Shown here: piece by piece, positions 26,526 to 37,343 of the stretch | Numbering within the stretch: the first letter of the stretch is position 1 | How the letters are laid out: every line of letters starts with the position of its first letter | From: Flavimaricola sp. | GTDB taxonomy: Bacteria; Pseudomonadota; Alphaproteobacteria; Rhodobacterales; Rhodobacteraceae | NCBI GenBank assembly: GCA_029255105.1 | Contig: JAQWWH010000016.1 | Location: 1 to 64,000, forward strand | DNA length: 64,000 bases | Direction of reading: 5' to 3' | Made by a program: the position numbers and the translations under genes | Notes under the pieces: generated by a model | The model's input: only the letters and a program-made list of their open reading frames with translations | Database searches by the model: none | Told to the model about the DNA's origin: nothing

Positions 26526-26527
26526 GG

Positions 26528-27616
26528 TCAAGCCTTTGTCGTGTTGCGGTCTGGTCGTTTCAAAATGCGGTGCCGGGCCGGTGGGATGTCTATGTCTGGC
26601 GCAATCGGAAGCTCCAGCCCCTGAAGTGGTGGCAGTTCAGGCTGTCGGATCGCCTGCATGGCTGCGCGGGCAAGAAATTCGCCGGCTTCTTTCACGTCCT
26701 CGTCTACCACGATGATCTGTTCGCGAAAGTACTTTAGGAATGGAATCGCTTCTTTTGCCACAACATCGATATCGGTTCCGACGTCAAAGCCTTCGGCCTC
26801 CATCGCCGATACGACTGCCATGGTCGCATTGGCAGAGGCCGCAATGATGCCATCATAGGTGGGGTCGTCCCGCAGAAGGTCACCGATATAGGCACGGACC
26901 TCATCGGCGGTGCTGTCGCTGGTTATTTTGTCGGCGCTCAACAAGGTAACCCCGGCGCCGGCTGCCTCGTCCCGGGTGCCTTCAAGCATCTCGCGTCCAT
27001 AATTGTGCTCGGCCGGTGGGGCAATCAAAAGCAGGCGCTTTCGACCCCTCTTGACCAGCGCCTGAATCGCCAACCGGCCGAAGGCCTCGTTGTCAAAGTC
27101 GTAGTAGGGATGCTTGTCGGACCAAATTGTGCGGCCATGGGTGGCAAAAGGGAACCCGCGCTCCATCAGGTAGGCGACGCGGGGGTCCTCGGGTTTGATC
27201 TGGTTAAATATGATGGCGTCGGCAGAGCCTGTTTCAACGATGTAGTGGATAGGCTTCATCGGGTCGTCATCTGCAAAGAACGGGGTGACAATCATGTGAT
27301 AGGGCGTCCCCTGCAGCCCCCCGGCAATCGACGAGATGAGCCTGGCGGTATGGTTCATCATGTCATGTTCGGTGGACAACACCAGGCTGATCACATTGGT
27401 CCGACCCGTGCGCAAACGCACGCCGGCCCGGTTCGGGACATATCCGATTTCCGCCGCGATTCTGCGCACCAGGGCCTTGGTATTGCTGCCAATATCAGGG
27501 GCGTCGTTCAATGCGCGGCTGACAGTCGGCACCGCCAGCCCGCTGAGCTGCGAGATGGTCTTTAGCGTCGGCTTGCCGGTCGATTCCCGGGTTGCCACGT
27601 CGGGCGCAGGTTTCAT
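26528..27616 (-). CDS. LacI-family transcriptional regulator
   Basis: A 362-residue repressor. The N-terminal helix-turn-helix is clear (TLKTISQLSGLAVPTVSRAL, then NDAPDIGSNTKALVRRIAAE and GYVPNRAGVRLRTGRT hinge helix), followed by a periplasmic-binding-protein-like effector domain (about 75-340). The ATG at 27616 follows CAGGGG; a GTG at 27631 is an alternative. It is divergent from the ABC importer, and a 34-base palindrome overlies that promoter. Autoregulation and induction by the imported sugar are the simplest reading. Confidence 0.92.
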   Translation of the reverse strand: MKPAPDVATRESTGKPTLKTISQLSGLAVPTVSRALNDAPDIGSNTKALVRRIAAEIGYVPNRAGVRLRTGRTNVISLVLSTEHDMMNHTARLISSIAGGLQGTPYHMIVTPFFADDDPMKPIHYIVETGSADAIIFNQIKPEDPRVAYLMERGFPFATHGRTIWSDKHPYYDFDNEAFGRLAIQALVKRGRKRLLLIAPPAEHNYGREMLEGTRDEAAGAGVTLLSADKITSDSTADEVRAYIGDLLRDDPTYDGIIAASANATMAVVSAMEAEGFDVGTDIDVVAKEAIPFLKYFREQIIVVDEDVKEAGEFLARAAMQAIRQPELPPLQGLELPIAPDIDIPPARHRILKRPDRNTTKA

Positions 27617-27763
27617 AGAACCCCTGTCCACTTGTCCCCCTTCGCCCTGAATTCACAGGATTTTATTGAATATTCCACGCACTTCGACACCGTTGTTCTA
27701 CGCAGTTTCAGGGCGCCTCAGGCCGCTATGTGATGGCGGCAATGATAGCGCCAACAATAATTC

Positions 27764-27791
27764 TTGCCAGCGCAAACTAAATCGATATAGA
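27764..27791 (+). promoter_or_regulatory. Promoter of the mannoside importer operon
   Basis: TTGCCA (27764-27769) and TATAGA (27786-27791) are separated by 16 bases, a fair match to a housekeeping -35/-10 pair. It lies 37 bases before the GTG of the binding-protein gene. The -10 sits inside the left half of a palindrome (27777-27810), as expected for repression by the divergent LacI protein. Confidence 0.5.
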
Positions 27792-27810
27792 AATTTCTAC
27801 AACGATTTAG
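27777..27810. promoter_or_regulatory. Palindromic operator candidate
   Basis: A nested palindrome with one common centre. Outer arms are CTAAATCG (27777-27784) and CGATTTAG (27803-27810). The inner perfect palindrome TAGAAATTTCTA is at 27788-27799. Fifteen of 17 base pairs are symmetric. It covers the -10 element and the likely transcription start, just before the GGGAGG ribosome binding site (27815-27820). A LacI-type operator usually has a CG centre, which this lacks, so it could instead serve as an mRNA hairpin or bind another regulator. Confidence 0.55.
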
Positions 27811-27827
27811 AACAGGGAGGAAGAATC

Positions 27828-29057
27828 GTGAAACTTACAACCAAGTTGCTCGCAGCCACCGCGATCGTTTCGGCCGGTGCCGCTGGTGCGACAGAACTGG
27901 AAGTCATGCATTGGTGGACGTCAGGCGGCGAGGCTGCTGCCGTCTCCAAGTTTGCCGAGGCGTGGGACGCCACCGGCAACACTTGGGTTGACGGCGCGAT
28001 TGCCGGTGGCGGCGACACCGCCCGCCCGATCATGGTCTCGCGCATCCTGGGTGGCGATCCGCCGGCAGCGTTCCAGTTCAACCACGGCCGTCAGGCCGAG
28101 GAATTGGTCGAGGCGGGCCTGATCCTCGACATCACCGACGTGTCCGAGGCCGAAGGCTGGGCCGACATCATCACGCCTTCCTCTCTGCTTGACAGCTGCA
28201 CCTATGACGGCCGCGTTTTCTGTGTGCCGGTCAACATTCACTCCTGGCAGTGGATGTGGCTTTCGAACGGTGCCTACGCAGCGGCAGGCGTGCCCGTTCC
28301 TACCAACTGGGGAGAGTTCGTTTCCACGGCTCCAGCCCTACGCGAAGCTGGTATCGTCCCGCTCGCCATGGGTGGTCAGTCCTGGCAGCAGAACGGCGCT
28401 TTTGGCGTGATGGCGCTGGCGCTTGCCGGCAAGGAAGCCTGGCTGGCCGTCAATCAGGACAAGAACGCCGACGTGGTGATGGGTCCGGAATATGCCCGCG
28501 TGTTCGAAGCTTTTGGCGCGGCGCGCGATCTGTCCACTGGCCTGAACGTCCAGGACTGGAACCAGGCGACCGCCGCTGTCATTGACGGGTCGGCGGGTGC
28601 GCAGATCATGGGTGACTGGGCACAGGGCGAATTCGCCGTTGCCGGTTCCGTGGCAGGCACCGACTATTCCTGCCTGCCGGGTCTGGGTGAAGTTGCCCTG
28701 CTCGACACCGGTGGTGATGCGTTCTTCTTCCCCGTCACCGGAGATCCCGAGATCGAGGCTGCTCAGAAAGAGCTTGCCGCGCTCATGCTGTCGCCGGCCG
28801 TTCAGGTCTCGTTCAACTCGGCCAAGGGATCGCTTCCCGTTCGTCCCGACGTTGACCTGACCACCGTGAACGAGTGCACGCAGAAGGGCCTCGACCTGCT
28901 GGCCGCAGGCTCCACTGTACCTGCAGGCACGCAGCTTCTGTCGCCGGACACCGTAACCCAACTGAACGACCTGATGACCGAGTTCTGGAGCACGCCGTCG
29001 ATGACTGCGGCCGAAGTTCAGCAGCAGTACTCTGACATCATCGCTGACGCAGACTGA
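27828..29057 (+). CDS. Sugar ABC transporter substrate-binding protein
   Basis: A 409-residue periplasmic family-1 binding protein with a signal peptide (residues 1-21, ending AAGATE). The mature start ELEVMHWWTSGGEAAAVSKF is typical of glucose/mannose-type binding proteins. Other markers are GGGDTARPIMVSRILGGDPP and VPVNIHSWQWMWLSNGAYA. The start is GTG 27828, decided by GGGAGG at 27815-27820; upstream ATG-like frames lack one. It is the first gene of the importer operon, separated from the permease genes by a hairpin that can raise its expression relative to them. Confidence 0.93.
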   Translation: MKLTTKLLAATAIVSAGAAGATELEVMHWWTSGGEAAAVSKFAEAWDATGNTWVDGAIAGGGDTARPIMVSRILGGDPPAAFQFNHGRQAEELVEAGLILDITDVSEAEGWADIITPSSLLDSCTYDGRVFCVPVNIHSWQWMWLSNGAYAAAGVPVPTNWGEFVSTAPALREAGIVPLAMGGQSWQQNGAFGVMALALAGKEAWLAVNQDKNADVVMGPEYARVFEAFGAARDLSTGLNVQDWNQATAAVIDGSAGAQIMGDWAQGEFAVAGSVAGTDYSCLPGLGEVALLDTGGDAFFFPVTGDPEIEAAQKELAALMLSPAVQVSFNSAKGSLPVRPDVDLTTVNECTQKGLDLLAAGSTVPAGTQLLSPDTVTQLNDLMTEFWSTPSMTAAEVQQQYSDIIADAD

Positions 29058-29083
29058 TCTTCGCGTTAGGCTGAGACAAGGGG

Positions 29084-29104
29084 CGGGCCTCCTCCGGGGG
29101 CCCG
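29084..29104 (+). terminator. Intercistronic hairpin after the binding-protein gene
   Basis: CGGGCCTCC (29084-29092) pairs with GGGGGCCCG (29096-29104) over 9 bp with one G-T pair and a 3-base loop. No T-run follows. Such hairpins between binding-protein and permease genes commonly stabilise the upstream message or attenuate read-through. Confidence 0.55.
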
Positions 29105-29156
29105 TTCCGTCCCGATGACCGGTCTTGACAACCCCGACCCATGAGGGAGGCTACCC

Positions 29157-30095
29157 ATGGCGCTAGCGGAAGAGGCATCCCGTACAACGACGCGGACGGA
29201 CGCGGCCCCGGTTCGACGACCGAACAGATGGCTCAAGAATTTGACCGGCAAGGTCGCAATGCTGCCGATGATCCTGACAGCCCTCGTCATCTTTCTGGGC
29301 GGCACGATCTGGACCATCGTTTATTCCTTTACCGATTCAGGCCTGTTGCCCCGGCTGCGCTGGAACGGACTGGCGCAATACGAGCGCCTGTGGTCCAGCC
29401 GCAAATGGCTGGTCTCGATCGAAAACCTCGCCCTTTATGGCGTCCTGTCGGTGATCCTGACGCTGTTCATCGCCTTTACGCTCGCCGCCCTGCTGGACCG
29501 CAAGATCCGGTTCGAGGACGCGTTCCGGACTATTTTCCTGTATCCCTTTGCCCTGTCGTTCATCGTCACCGGCCTCGTTTGGCAATGGATCCTGAACCCC
29601 GAGTTCGGCATCCAGGGCATCGTGCGCGGTATGGGATGGGAAACCTTCAACTTTGATCCGCTCTATAACCCCAATATCGTCATGTACGGCCTGCTGATCG
29701 CGGGCCTGTGGCAGGGCACCGGCCTGATCATGTGCATCATGTTGGCCGGCCTGCGCGGCATCGACGAGGACATCTGGAAGGCCGCCCGCGTCGACGGGAT
29801 CGGCACGGTCAAGACCTATGTGGTGGTCATCATACCGATGATGCGCCCGGTCTTCGTGACTTCGCTGGTACTGATCGGGGCGGGGATCGTGAAACTCTAT
29901 GACCTTGTCGTCGCCCAGACCTCGGGCGGGCCAGGGATCTCTTCCGAAGTGCCCGCGAAATACGTCATGAACACGATGTTCGGTGGCCAGAACCTGGGAC
30001 AGGGATTTGCCGCCTCGACCATGATGATGGTGATGGTGTTCATCATCCTGATCCCTTGGGCCTACCTTGAATTCGGAGGAAAGAAGCGTGGTTGA
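29157..30095 (+). CDS. Sugar ABC transporter permease 1
   Basis: A 312-residue inner-membrane protein with about six transmembrane helices (first at 32-55, last near 285-305). The binding-protein-dependent permease EAA loop reads GLRGIDEDIWKAARVDGIGTV around residues 197-217. It is the MalF-like partner of the gene at 30088. The start ATG has GAGGGAGG upstream. The final codons overlap the start of the second permease, so the two are translationally linked. Confidence 0.93.
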   Translation: MALAEEASRTTTRTDAAPVRRPNRWLKNLTGKVAMLPMILTALVIFLGGTIWTIVYSFTDSGLLPRLRWNGLAQYERLWSSRKWLVSIENLALYGVLSVILTLFIAFTLAALLDRKIRFEDAFRTIFLYPFALSFIVTGLVWQWILNPEFGIQGIVRGMGWETFNFDPLYNPNIVMYGLLIAGLWQGTGLIMCIMLAGLRGIDEDIWKAARVDGIGTVKTYVVVIIPMMRPVFVTSLVLIGAGIVKLYDLVVAQTSGGPGISSEVPAKYVMNTMFGGQNLGQGFAASTMMMVMVFIILIPWAYLEFGGKKRG

Positions 30096-31005
30096 TATGG
30101 CAACAAACGCAGCCTCCGGGTCGGCGCTCAACCCCCGTGGGCCCAAGCCCAAAAAGGCCTTCAGCCGGGGTAATATCATTGTTTATGGCACGCTGTTCGT
30201 CGTCGCGATCTATTACGCGCTGCCGCTATACGTGATGATCGTGACCTCGCTGAAGGGGATGCCTGAAATTCGCATGGGAAACATCTTTTCCCCTCCCATG
30301 GAGATCACGTTCCAACCTTGGGTCAAGGCCTGGCAGGAGGCTTGCACCGGCATCAACTGCGACGGCCTTAGCCGGGGGTTCTGGAACTCGGTCCGAATCC
30401 TGATCCCGTCGGTCATCATCTCTGTCGCGGTGGCCAGTGTGAACGGCTACGCGCTGTCGATGTGGAAGTTCAAGGGATCGGAGGTGTTCTTTACCATCCT
30501 GATGATCGGGGCCTTCATCCCCTATCAGGTCATGCTGTATCCAATTGTGATCCTGCTGCGCGAAGCGGGCCTGTACGGATCGCTGACAGGCCTTGTGCTG
30601 GTCCATGTGGCGTTCGGGATGCCGATCAATACGCTCTTGTTCCGAAACTACTTCGCCTCGATCCCAGATGAATTGTTCAAGGCAGCGCGGGTCGATGGTG
30701 CGGGATTCTGGGCGATCTTTTTCCGGATCATGCTGCCCATGTCGCTGCCGATCTTTGTCGTGTCTCTGATCATTCAGGTTACCGGCATCTGGAATGACTT
30801 CCTGTTTGGCGTGATCTTCACCTCGCAGGACCTGTATCCGATGACGGTTCAGCTGAACAACATCGTCAACTCGGTGCAGGGGGTGAAGGAATACAACGTC
30901 AACATGGCGGCGACCCTGATCACCGGCCTTGTGCCTCTCATCATCTACTTTGCCTCCGGCAAACTCTTCGTCCGGGGCATTGCCGCCGGCGCGGTCAAAG
31001 GCTGA
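30088..31005 (+). CDS. Sugar ABC transporter permease 2
   Basis: A 305-residue MalG-like inner-membrane permease with about six transmembrane helices. The EAA loop reads ASIPDELFKAARVDGAGF and the C-terminus is SGKLFVRGIAAGAVKG, as usual in this class. The GTG at 30088 is chosen because GGAGGA (30075-30080) is correctly spaced for it; ATG 30097 is farther and TTG 30067 lacks a site. It overlaps the upstream permease by 8 bases and is followed after 5 bases by the ATPase gene. Confidence 0.92.
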   Translation: MVDMATNAASGSALNPRGPKPKKAFSRGNIIVYGTLFVVAIYYALPLYVMIVTSLKGMPEIRMGNIFSPPMEITFQPWVKAWQEACTGINCDGLSRGFWNSVRILIPSVIISVAVASVNGYALSMWKFKGSEVFFTILMIGAFIPYQVMLYPIVILLREAGLYGSLTGLVLVHVAFGMPINTLLFRNYFASIPDELFKAARVDGAGFWAIFFRIMLPMSLPIFVVSLIIQVTGIWNDFLFGVIFTSQDLYPMTVQLNNIVNSVQGVKEYNVNMAATLITGLVPLIIYFASGKLFVRGIAAGAVKG

Positions 31006-31010
31006 TACTC

Positions 31011-32095
<1,085 letters not shown>

Positions 32096-32099
<4 letters not shown>

Positions 32100-34501
32100 C
32101 ATCAAACGATGCGCCCTCCGATCTGGCGGGGGCATGGCACCTGCGGGATGCCGAGGGGGAACATGATTGTACCATGCTCCTGCCCGGCGATGTGATCAGC
32201 ACACTGTATGATGCAGGGCTGATCCCCGATCCCTATTGGGGCCGCAATGAATACGATCTGCGCTGGATCGCTGACCGGGACTGGACGGTCAGTCGCAGGA
32301 TCACGCTCGACCGGACGGACGTGGACCTTGTCCTGTCAGGCGTTGATTGCGTGGCAACGGTTCGGCTGGGCGGGCAGATCGTCCACGAGTCCGCCAACGT
32401 TTTTCGCAGCTACCGGATTGATCTGTCCCGGTTCGCTGTGGTGGGCGAGCAGGACTTGTCGATCACGCTGCATTCCAGCACAGCCGCTGCTGATGCGCTT
32501 CAGGCCGAACAGCCCTTTTACATTCCCTATCAGCAAGCCAACAGCCCGATCCGCAACGGCAACATGCTGCGCAAGGTCCAATGTGACTTTGGCTGGGACT
32601 GGAACATCGCCCTTGCGCCCATGGGGCTATACGGTGAGGTCCGGATTGAACCGCAGGCCCAGCCGCGTATTGAGGCCCTCGCGATACATCAGGCTCATGC
32701 CGACGATGCCGTCGCCCTGACCGTGACCGCCGACATGGCAGAAGCCGAAGGTAAGGTGGTCATCATCGGTTTCGCCGGGCAAGAGGTGGAAGAGGTGGTG
32801 TCGGGGGGCAAAGTCTCGGTTGTCTTCGACATCGACAATCCCGAACTGTGGTGGCCCGCCGGACTGGGGGATCAACACCTGCACGATCTGACCGTGACCT
32901 GTGGCACCGCGACTGCCCACCGGCGGATCGGGTTGCGCAAGATGGAACTTGTGACGGAACAGGACGCCGCCGGTCTTGGGTTCAAGTTCCGCGTCAACGG
33001 GCATGACACCTTTGCCCGTGGCAGCAACTGGATCCCCGCCGACGCACTCGCCGGGCGGATCACGCCAGAGGCGACGCGCGACCTGCTTCAATCGGCCGTC
33101 GACGCCAACATGAACATGATCCGTGTCTGGGGCGGCGGGCGGTACGAGCCGGATTGGTTCTACGACACGTGTGACGAGTTGGGGTTGATGGTCTGGCAGG
33201 ACTTCATGTTCTCTTGCAACCTCTACCCCTCGACCCCCGCGTTTCTGGCCGAGGTCGATGCAGAGGTGCGCGAGAACGTCGCCCGGATGCATCACCACGC
33301 CTGCCTGGCCGTCTGGTGCGGCGACAACGAGCTGGTCGGTGCCCTGACCTGGTTCGAAGAAAGCCGCAAGGACCGCGACCGCTACCTCGTCAATTACGAC
33401 CGGCTGAACCGCTGCATCGAGGTGGCGTTGAAAGAGACGGACCCCGAGGCGATCTGGTGGCCGTCCTCGCCCACAACGGGCCCGATGAGCTTTGGCGACG
33501 CCTGGCACGACGACGGCTCTGGCGACATGCATTTCTGGTCGGTCTGGCACGAAGGACGTGACTTTGATCACTACCGCGATGTGTCGCCCCGGTTCTGTTC
33601 CGAATTCGGGTTCCAGTCCTATCCGTCCATGGACGTGATCCGCCGCTTTGCGGATCCCAAGGATTTCAACATCGCGGCCCCTGTGTTGGAAAGCCACCAG
33701 AAGAACGCAGGCGGTAATGCCCGAATCGCCGAGACCATGTTCCGATACTTCCGCTGGCCGGAAAAGTTCGAGGATTTCGTCTGGCTTAGCCAGGTGCAGC
33801 AAGGTCTGGCGATCAAGACCGCCGTGACCCATTGGCGGGGACTTCGGCCGCATTGCATGGGCGCGTTGATCTGGCAGTTGAACGATACCTGGCCTGTCTG
33901 CTCCTGGGCGTCGCTGGATCATGGCGGCGGCTGGAAACTGCTGCACTACATGGCCGAGAATTTCTTTAACCCGGTGACGGTTGTCGCGGTGCCGACGGAC
34001 GACCTAATCGTCTTGCGCGGTGTCAATGATGGGCGCGACGCGGTTAGCCTGACAGTCGATGCCTTTGCGGTGAACATGGCTGGTGAAACCCGTCCATTGG
34101 GTTCGGGGTCGGCCAGTGTCGGGAGGGCGGCGACCGACCTCATGCAGCTCAAGGCAGATGCTTTGCACCCTGACGAAATGCTGGCCTTTGCATGGTCGGA
34201 CGAGGCGGGCAACCGCTCGGGCGATCTGTTTGCTCCGCGTCCGCACAAGGCTTACGACCTCTTGCCGCCACAGCTGACACATTCGGTCCAGTCCGAAGGG
34301 GATATCTGGCGCATAACCGTCGCGACAAAGGCGCTGGCCCATTTCGTCACGCTCGAGGCTGACCAGCCGGGTCGGTTCAGCACCAACGCCTTTGCCCTGT
34401 TCCCCGGCCATCCGGCCAGCGTCACGTTTACCCCGCGCGAGGCCGGGCGGACCCCGACCTTTGCCCTGCGCGATCTGCACACCGCCACCATGGCGCACTG
34501 A
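32096..34501 (+). CDS. Beta-mannosidase, glycoside hydrolase family 2
   Basis: An 801-residue intracellular hydrolase without a signal peptide, cleaving beta-mannosides from the non-reducing end. The GH2 mannosidase layout is clear: N-terminal sugar-binding domain (NEYDLRWIADRDWTVSRR), then a TIM barrel with ANMNMIRVWGGGRYEPDWFY. The acid/base Glu lies in WCGDNELVGAL (about residue 412) and the nucleophile Glu in SEFGFQSYPSMD (about 503). QDFMFSCNLYP is typical of mannosidases rather than beta-galactosidases. GTG start overlapping the ATPase stop. It probably acts on short mannosides or mannobiose brought in by the adjacent importer. Confidence 0.93.
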
Positions 34502-34526
34502 ATAACGACCCAGAAGGAAACCCAAA

Positions 34527-35273
34527 ATGGCTTCGATTTCTTATCAGCTTTACTGCTCGCGCAACTTTCCCCCGATCGAGGCCACCCTCGCCATGTTGGC
34601 CGACACCGGGTTTCACGAGGTCGAAGGCTATGGCGGCCTTTATGGCGACCTGTCCGGCCTTGTGGCCGCTCTGGACAAGACCGGGCTCAAGATGACGTCG
34701 GGCCACTTTGGCCTTGATATGGTTGAGGATGACCCTGCCGGAACGGTTGCTGCGGCCAAGGCGCTGGGCATGTCCAAGGTCTATGTGCCTGCGATCAAGC
34801 CCGACATGCGCCCGACCGATGCGGCGGGCTGGGCTGCCTTTGGCAAGCGTCTGGCCGAAGCAGGCAAGCCGGTCATGGATGCAGGCTTTACCTTTGGGTG
34901 GCACAACCACGACTTTGAATTCGTCGACCTGGGTGGGGCCGACCTGCCGATCGACTTGATCGCCCAAGGGTCGGATGATCTGACACTCGAACTTGATCTG
35001 GGGTGGGTCCGTGTCGCGGGCCATGACCCGGTTGCCTGGCTGCAAAAGTACGCGGGCCGGATCAGCGCCGTCCATGTCAAGGATATCGCTGCAGATGGAG
35101 AAGCCACCGATGAGGACGGTTGGGCCGATGTGGGCCATGGCATCATGGATTGGGCGACCATCATGCCCGCCGTTGCCGCTGCCGGCATTACCCACTTCGT
35201 GGCCGAACACGACAACCCCAGCGATCATGCCCGGTTTGCCCGCCGGTCGCTGGCAACGATGAAAACCTTTTAA
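34527..35273 (+). CDS. Sugar phosphate isomerase/epimerase-like TIM barrel (second copy)
   Basis: A 248-residue AP_endonuc_2-type TIM barrel, about 100 residues shorter than the copy at 25470. Putative metal ligands are in FGWHNHDFEF, LTLELDLGWV, AVHVKDIAAD and FVAEHDNPSD. The ATG has GAAGGA upstream and the gene lies 25 bases after the mannosidase stop. The oxidoreductase at 35285 follows after 11 bases. The pair may convert the released sugar, or act on keto-sugar intermediates made by the oxidoreductases; substrate unknown. Confidence 0.88.
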   Translation: MASISYQLYCSRNFPPIEATLAMLADTGFHEVEGYGGLYGDLSGLVAALDKTGLKMTSGHFGLDMVEDDPAGTVAAAKALGMSKVYVPAIKPDMRPTDAAGWAAFGKRLAEAGKPVMDAGFTFGWHNHDFEFVDLGGADLPIDLIAQGSDDLTLELDLGWVRVAGHDPVAWLQKYAGRISAVHVKDIAADGEATDEDGWADVGHGIMDWATIMPAVAAAGITHFVAEHDNPSDHARFARRSLATMKTF

Positions 35274-35284
35274 GGATCAACCCC

Positions 35285-36418
35285 ATGGGACAACTTGGCG
35301 TCGGCATCATTGGATGCGGCAACATCTCGACCACCTATCTTACCTTTGCGCCGCTCTTCAAATCGCTGAAGCTGGTGGCGGTGGCCGATATCAACATGGA
35401 CTCTGCCCGGCAGAAGGCCGAGGAATACGGCGTTCGCGCGGACACGGTCGATGACCTGCTGAAGGCCAGCGACGTTGACGTGATCGTCAACCTGACGATT
35501 CCGGCCGTGCACTACGCGATCACCCGCCGGATCCTCGAGGCGGGCAAACATGCCTATTCGGAAAAGCCGCTGGTCCTGACCCTCGACGAAGGCAAGGACC
35601 TGCGCGATTTGGCCGAGGCCAAAGGCCTTCGCATTGGCTCTGCCCCCGACACCTTTATGGGCGGGGCGCACCAACTGGCCCGGGCTGCAATCGACGAAGG
35701 TCAGGTGGGCCGTATCATCGGGGGCACCTGTCATGTCATGGGACACGGCATGGAAGGCTGGCATCCCAATCCGGACTTCTTTTATCAGCCCGGAGCGGGT
35801 CCCATCCTTGATATCGGTCCCTACTATGTCACCAACCTGATCCAGCTGATCGGACCTGTAAAGTCCGTCGCCTCGCTGGCGACGGCGACCTTCGCCACCC
35901 GTACCATCGCCAACGGGCCGCGCCTGGGCGAGACTGTTCCGGTGGATACCCCGACGAACATCCATGCCTTGCTTGAATTTGCCAACGGAGCCACCGTGAC
36001 CCTTGGTGCAAGCTGGGACGTCTGGAAGCATCGTCATGCCAACATGGAGCTTTACGGAGAGACGGGATCGCTTTTTGTCCCTGACCCCAACTTCTTTGGT
36101 GGCACCGTCGAAAAGGCAGGATCGGACGGTGTCGTCGTGCCGCTGGACGAGCGGGGCCACCCGTTTGGCGTGCCCAACCACACCAGCAATGATGGGGCCC
36201 CTCGGGCCAACTACCGCTGCGCTGGTCTGGCCGATATGGCGACCGCCATCGACGAGGGTCGCAAGCATCGGTGCGACATAGACCTTGCGGTTCACGCCGT
36301 CGACGTGATGACCTCGATCCTCAAGGCAGGCGAGGAGAAGCGGTTCGTCGACATGACGACCACTTGCGAGCGTCCTGCAGCCCTTAGCCCGGCCGAAGCA
36401 CAGGCTCTGATGGTTTGA
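35285..36418 (+). CDS. Gfo/Idh/MocA oxidoreductase (second copy)
   Basis: A 377-residue dehydrogenase. The Rossmann domain has LGVGIIGCGNISTTYLTFAP and the catalytic-lysine motif HAYSEKPLVLTLDEG. The C-terminal domain has GPILDIGPYYVTNLIQLIGP with the Asp-His-type pocket region. ATG 35285 follows AAGGA; the frame is open upstream into the TIM-barrel gene without homology. It ends the operon at a clear terminator. The first copy at 24346 differs throughout, so the two probably have different substrates or act in sequence. Confidence 0.9.
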   Translation: MGQLGVGIIGCGNISTTYLTFAPLFKSLKLVAVADINMDSARQKAEEYGVRADTVDDLLKASDVDVIVNLTIPAVHYAITRRILEAGKHAYSEKPLVLTLDEGKDLRDLAEAKGLRIGSAPDTFMGGAHQLARAAIDEGQVGRIIGGTCHVMGHGMEGWHPNPDFFYQPGAGPILDIGPYYVTNLIQLIGPVKSVASLATATFATRTIANGPRLGETVPVDTPTNIHALLEFANGATVTLGASWDVWKHRHANMELYGETGSLFVPDPNFFGGTVEKAGSDGVVVPLDERGHPFGVPNHTSNDGAPRANYRCAGLADMATAIDEGRKHRCDIDLAVHAVDVMTSILKAGEEKRFVDMTTTCERPAALSPAEAQALMV

Positions 36419-36423
36419 AACTA

Positions 36424-36451
36424 CAAAGCCCCGATGAGAATTGGGGCTTTG
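36424..36451 (+). terminator. Terminator of the mannoside operon
   Basis: CAAAGCCCC (36424-36432) / GGGGCTTTG (36443-36451), a perfect 9-bp stem with a 10-base loop, six bases after the oxidoreductase stop. A short T-run (TTTT at 36454-36457) follows. It also faces the convergent unknown gene ending at 36484. Confidence 0.7.
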
Positions 36452-36483
36452 ACTTTTACTGCTGCTCCAACTTCACGCCATTG

Positions 36484-37281
36484 TCAGGCGTTCGTAGGCG
36501 CCACCTGTGTGGTCGTCTTTGGCGCGATGGTCTTCCATTCCGTAATCGCCCGACCAAACGCGCCGCGCAGAGCAGGATCCTCGATCACCTTGCCGCCTTC
36601 GGTCGCCGATCGGACAAGCGGTTCCATCTCCTGGATGCGGCGGGCGAGTGCGATCATACGCAAGTTCTGGTTGGCCTTGCTTTGGGGCCGGACAATGTAG
36701 CCGGGCTGCACATTTTCCAGTTCTGGTTTTGATGTCATCAGCGCCTCGAACGAGCCATCCTCGACCTTTGCGGTTACATGATGATGGAAGGCAACGGCCC
36801 CCGGCACAAAGACAGTTGCACTCAGGTTCCGGCTCGTTTCGCGAAGCTGAACCACGTTAAACTCAGTATACATCCGGATGACATAGGACGCGACGGGGTT
36901 CAGCGGCGCAAAAGTATCGAACGGAATGGGCTGCTGAGTGACCATCAGGATGTTCTGCAGCGCCTGAAGCAGGTCAGAAACAGACTTGGCCCCAACCACC
37001 TTCATAAACTTTTCCGACATCTTCTTGGACGGACCCTCGGCCTGCGTGATGGCGCCGTTTGCATCCTTGCGTGGCACGAAAAAGCTGATGCCGTTGGGCA
37101 GGGGCGCACCCTTTTGAGGGGTAAGCTGTGACAGAGGTTTGCCCTCTTGCGCCACATGATCCCACTGCCAAAGATGACGCCACACACCTTGCATGATGAT
37201 AGGATCGGCCAGCATTGCGGCACGTTCTGCGGACGACACTGGGGTAACGTCGAATTCCAGTTTGTTAAGGCGGATTTTCAT
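36484..37281 (-). CDS. Unrecognised 265-residue protein
   Basis: I do not recognise this protein. From ATG 37281 it reads MKIRLNKLEFDVTPVSSAER and is soluble, with no signal peptide or membrane helix. A probable beta-rich middle (VASYVIRMYTEFNVVQLRE, NLSATVFVPGAVAFHHHV) is followed by a C-terminal helical part (NQNLRMIALARRIQEMEP). CAGGAAGAG lies upstream of the ATG. Two 60-base stretches counted by hand (36841-36900, 36961-37020) are 31/60 and 30/60 GC, lower than neighbouring genes, hinting at acquisition. It sits between the mannoside operon terminator and rlmN, with no functional context. Confidence 0.65.
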   Translation of the reverse strand: MKIRLNKLEFDVTPVSSAERAAMLADPIIMQGVWRHLWQWDHVAQEGKPLSQLTPQKGAPLPNGISFFVPRKDANGAITQAEGPSKKMSEKFMKVVGAKSVSDLLQALQNILMVTQQPIPFDTFAPLNPVASYVIRMYTEFNVVQLRETSRNLSATVFVPGAVAFHHHVTAKVEDGSFEALMTSKPELENVQPGYIVRPQSKANQNLRMIALARRIQEMEPLVRSATEGGKVIEDPALRGAFGRAITEWKTIAPKTTTQVAPTNA

Positions 37282-37343
37282 GGCGCTCTTCCTGTCATGA
37301 GTTGCCTCTTCAATAGGCCACGGCGCGTCGGGCGCAAGGGCTG

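Noticed and set aside
32627-33946. A 439-codon minus-strand frame over the beta-mannosidase.
   Set aside because: Antisense to the catalytic barrel, with both catalytic Glu motifs read on the other strand.
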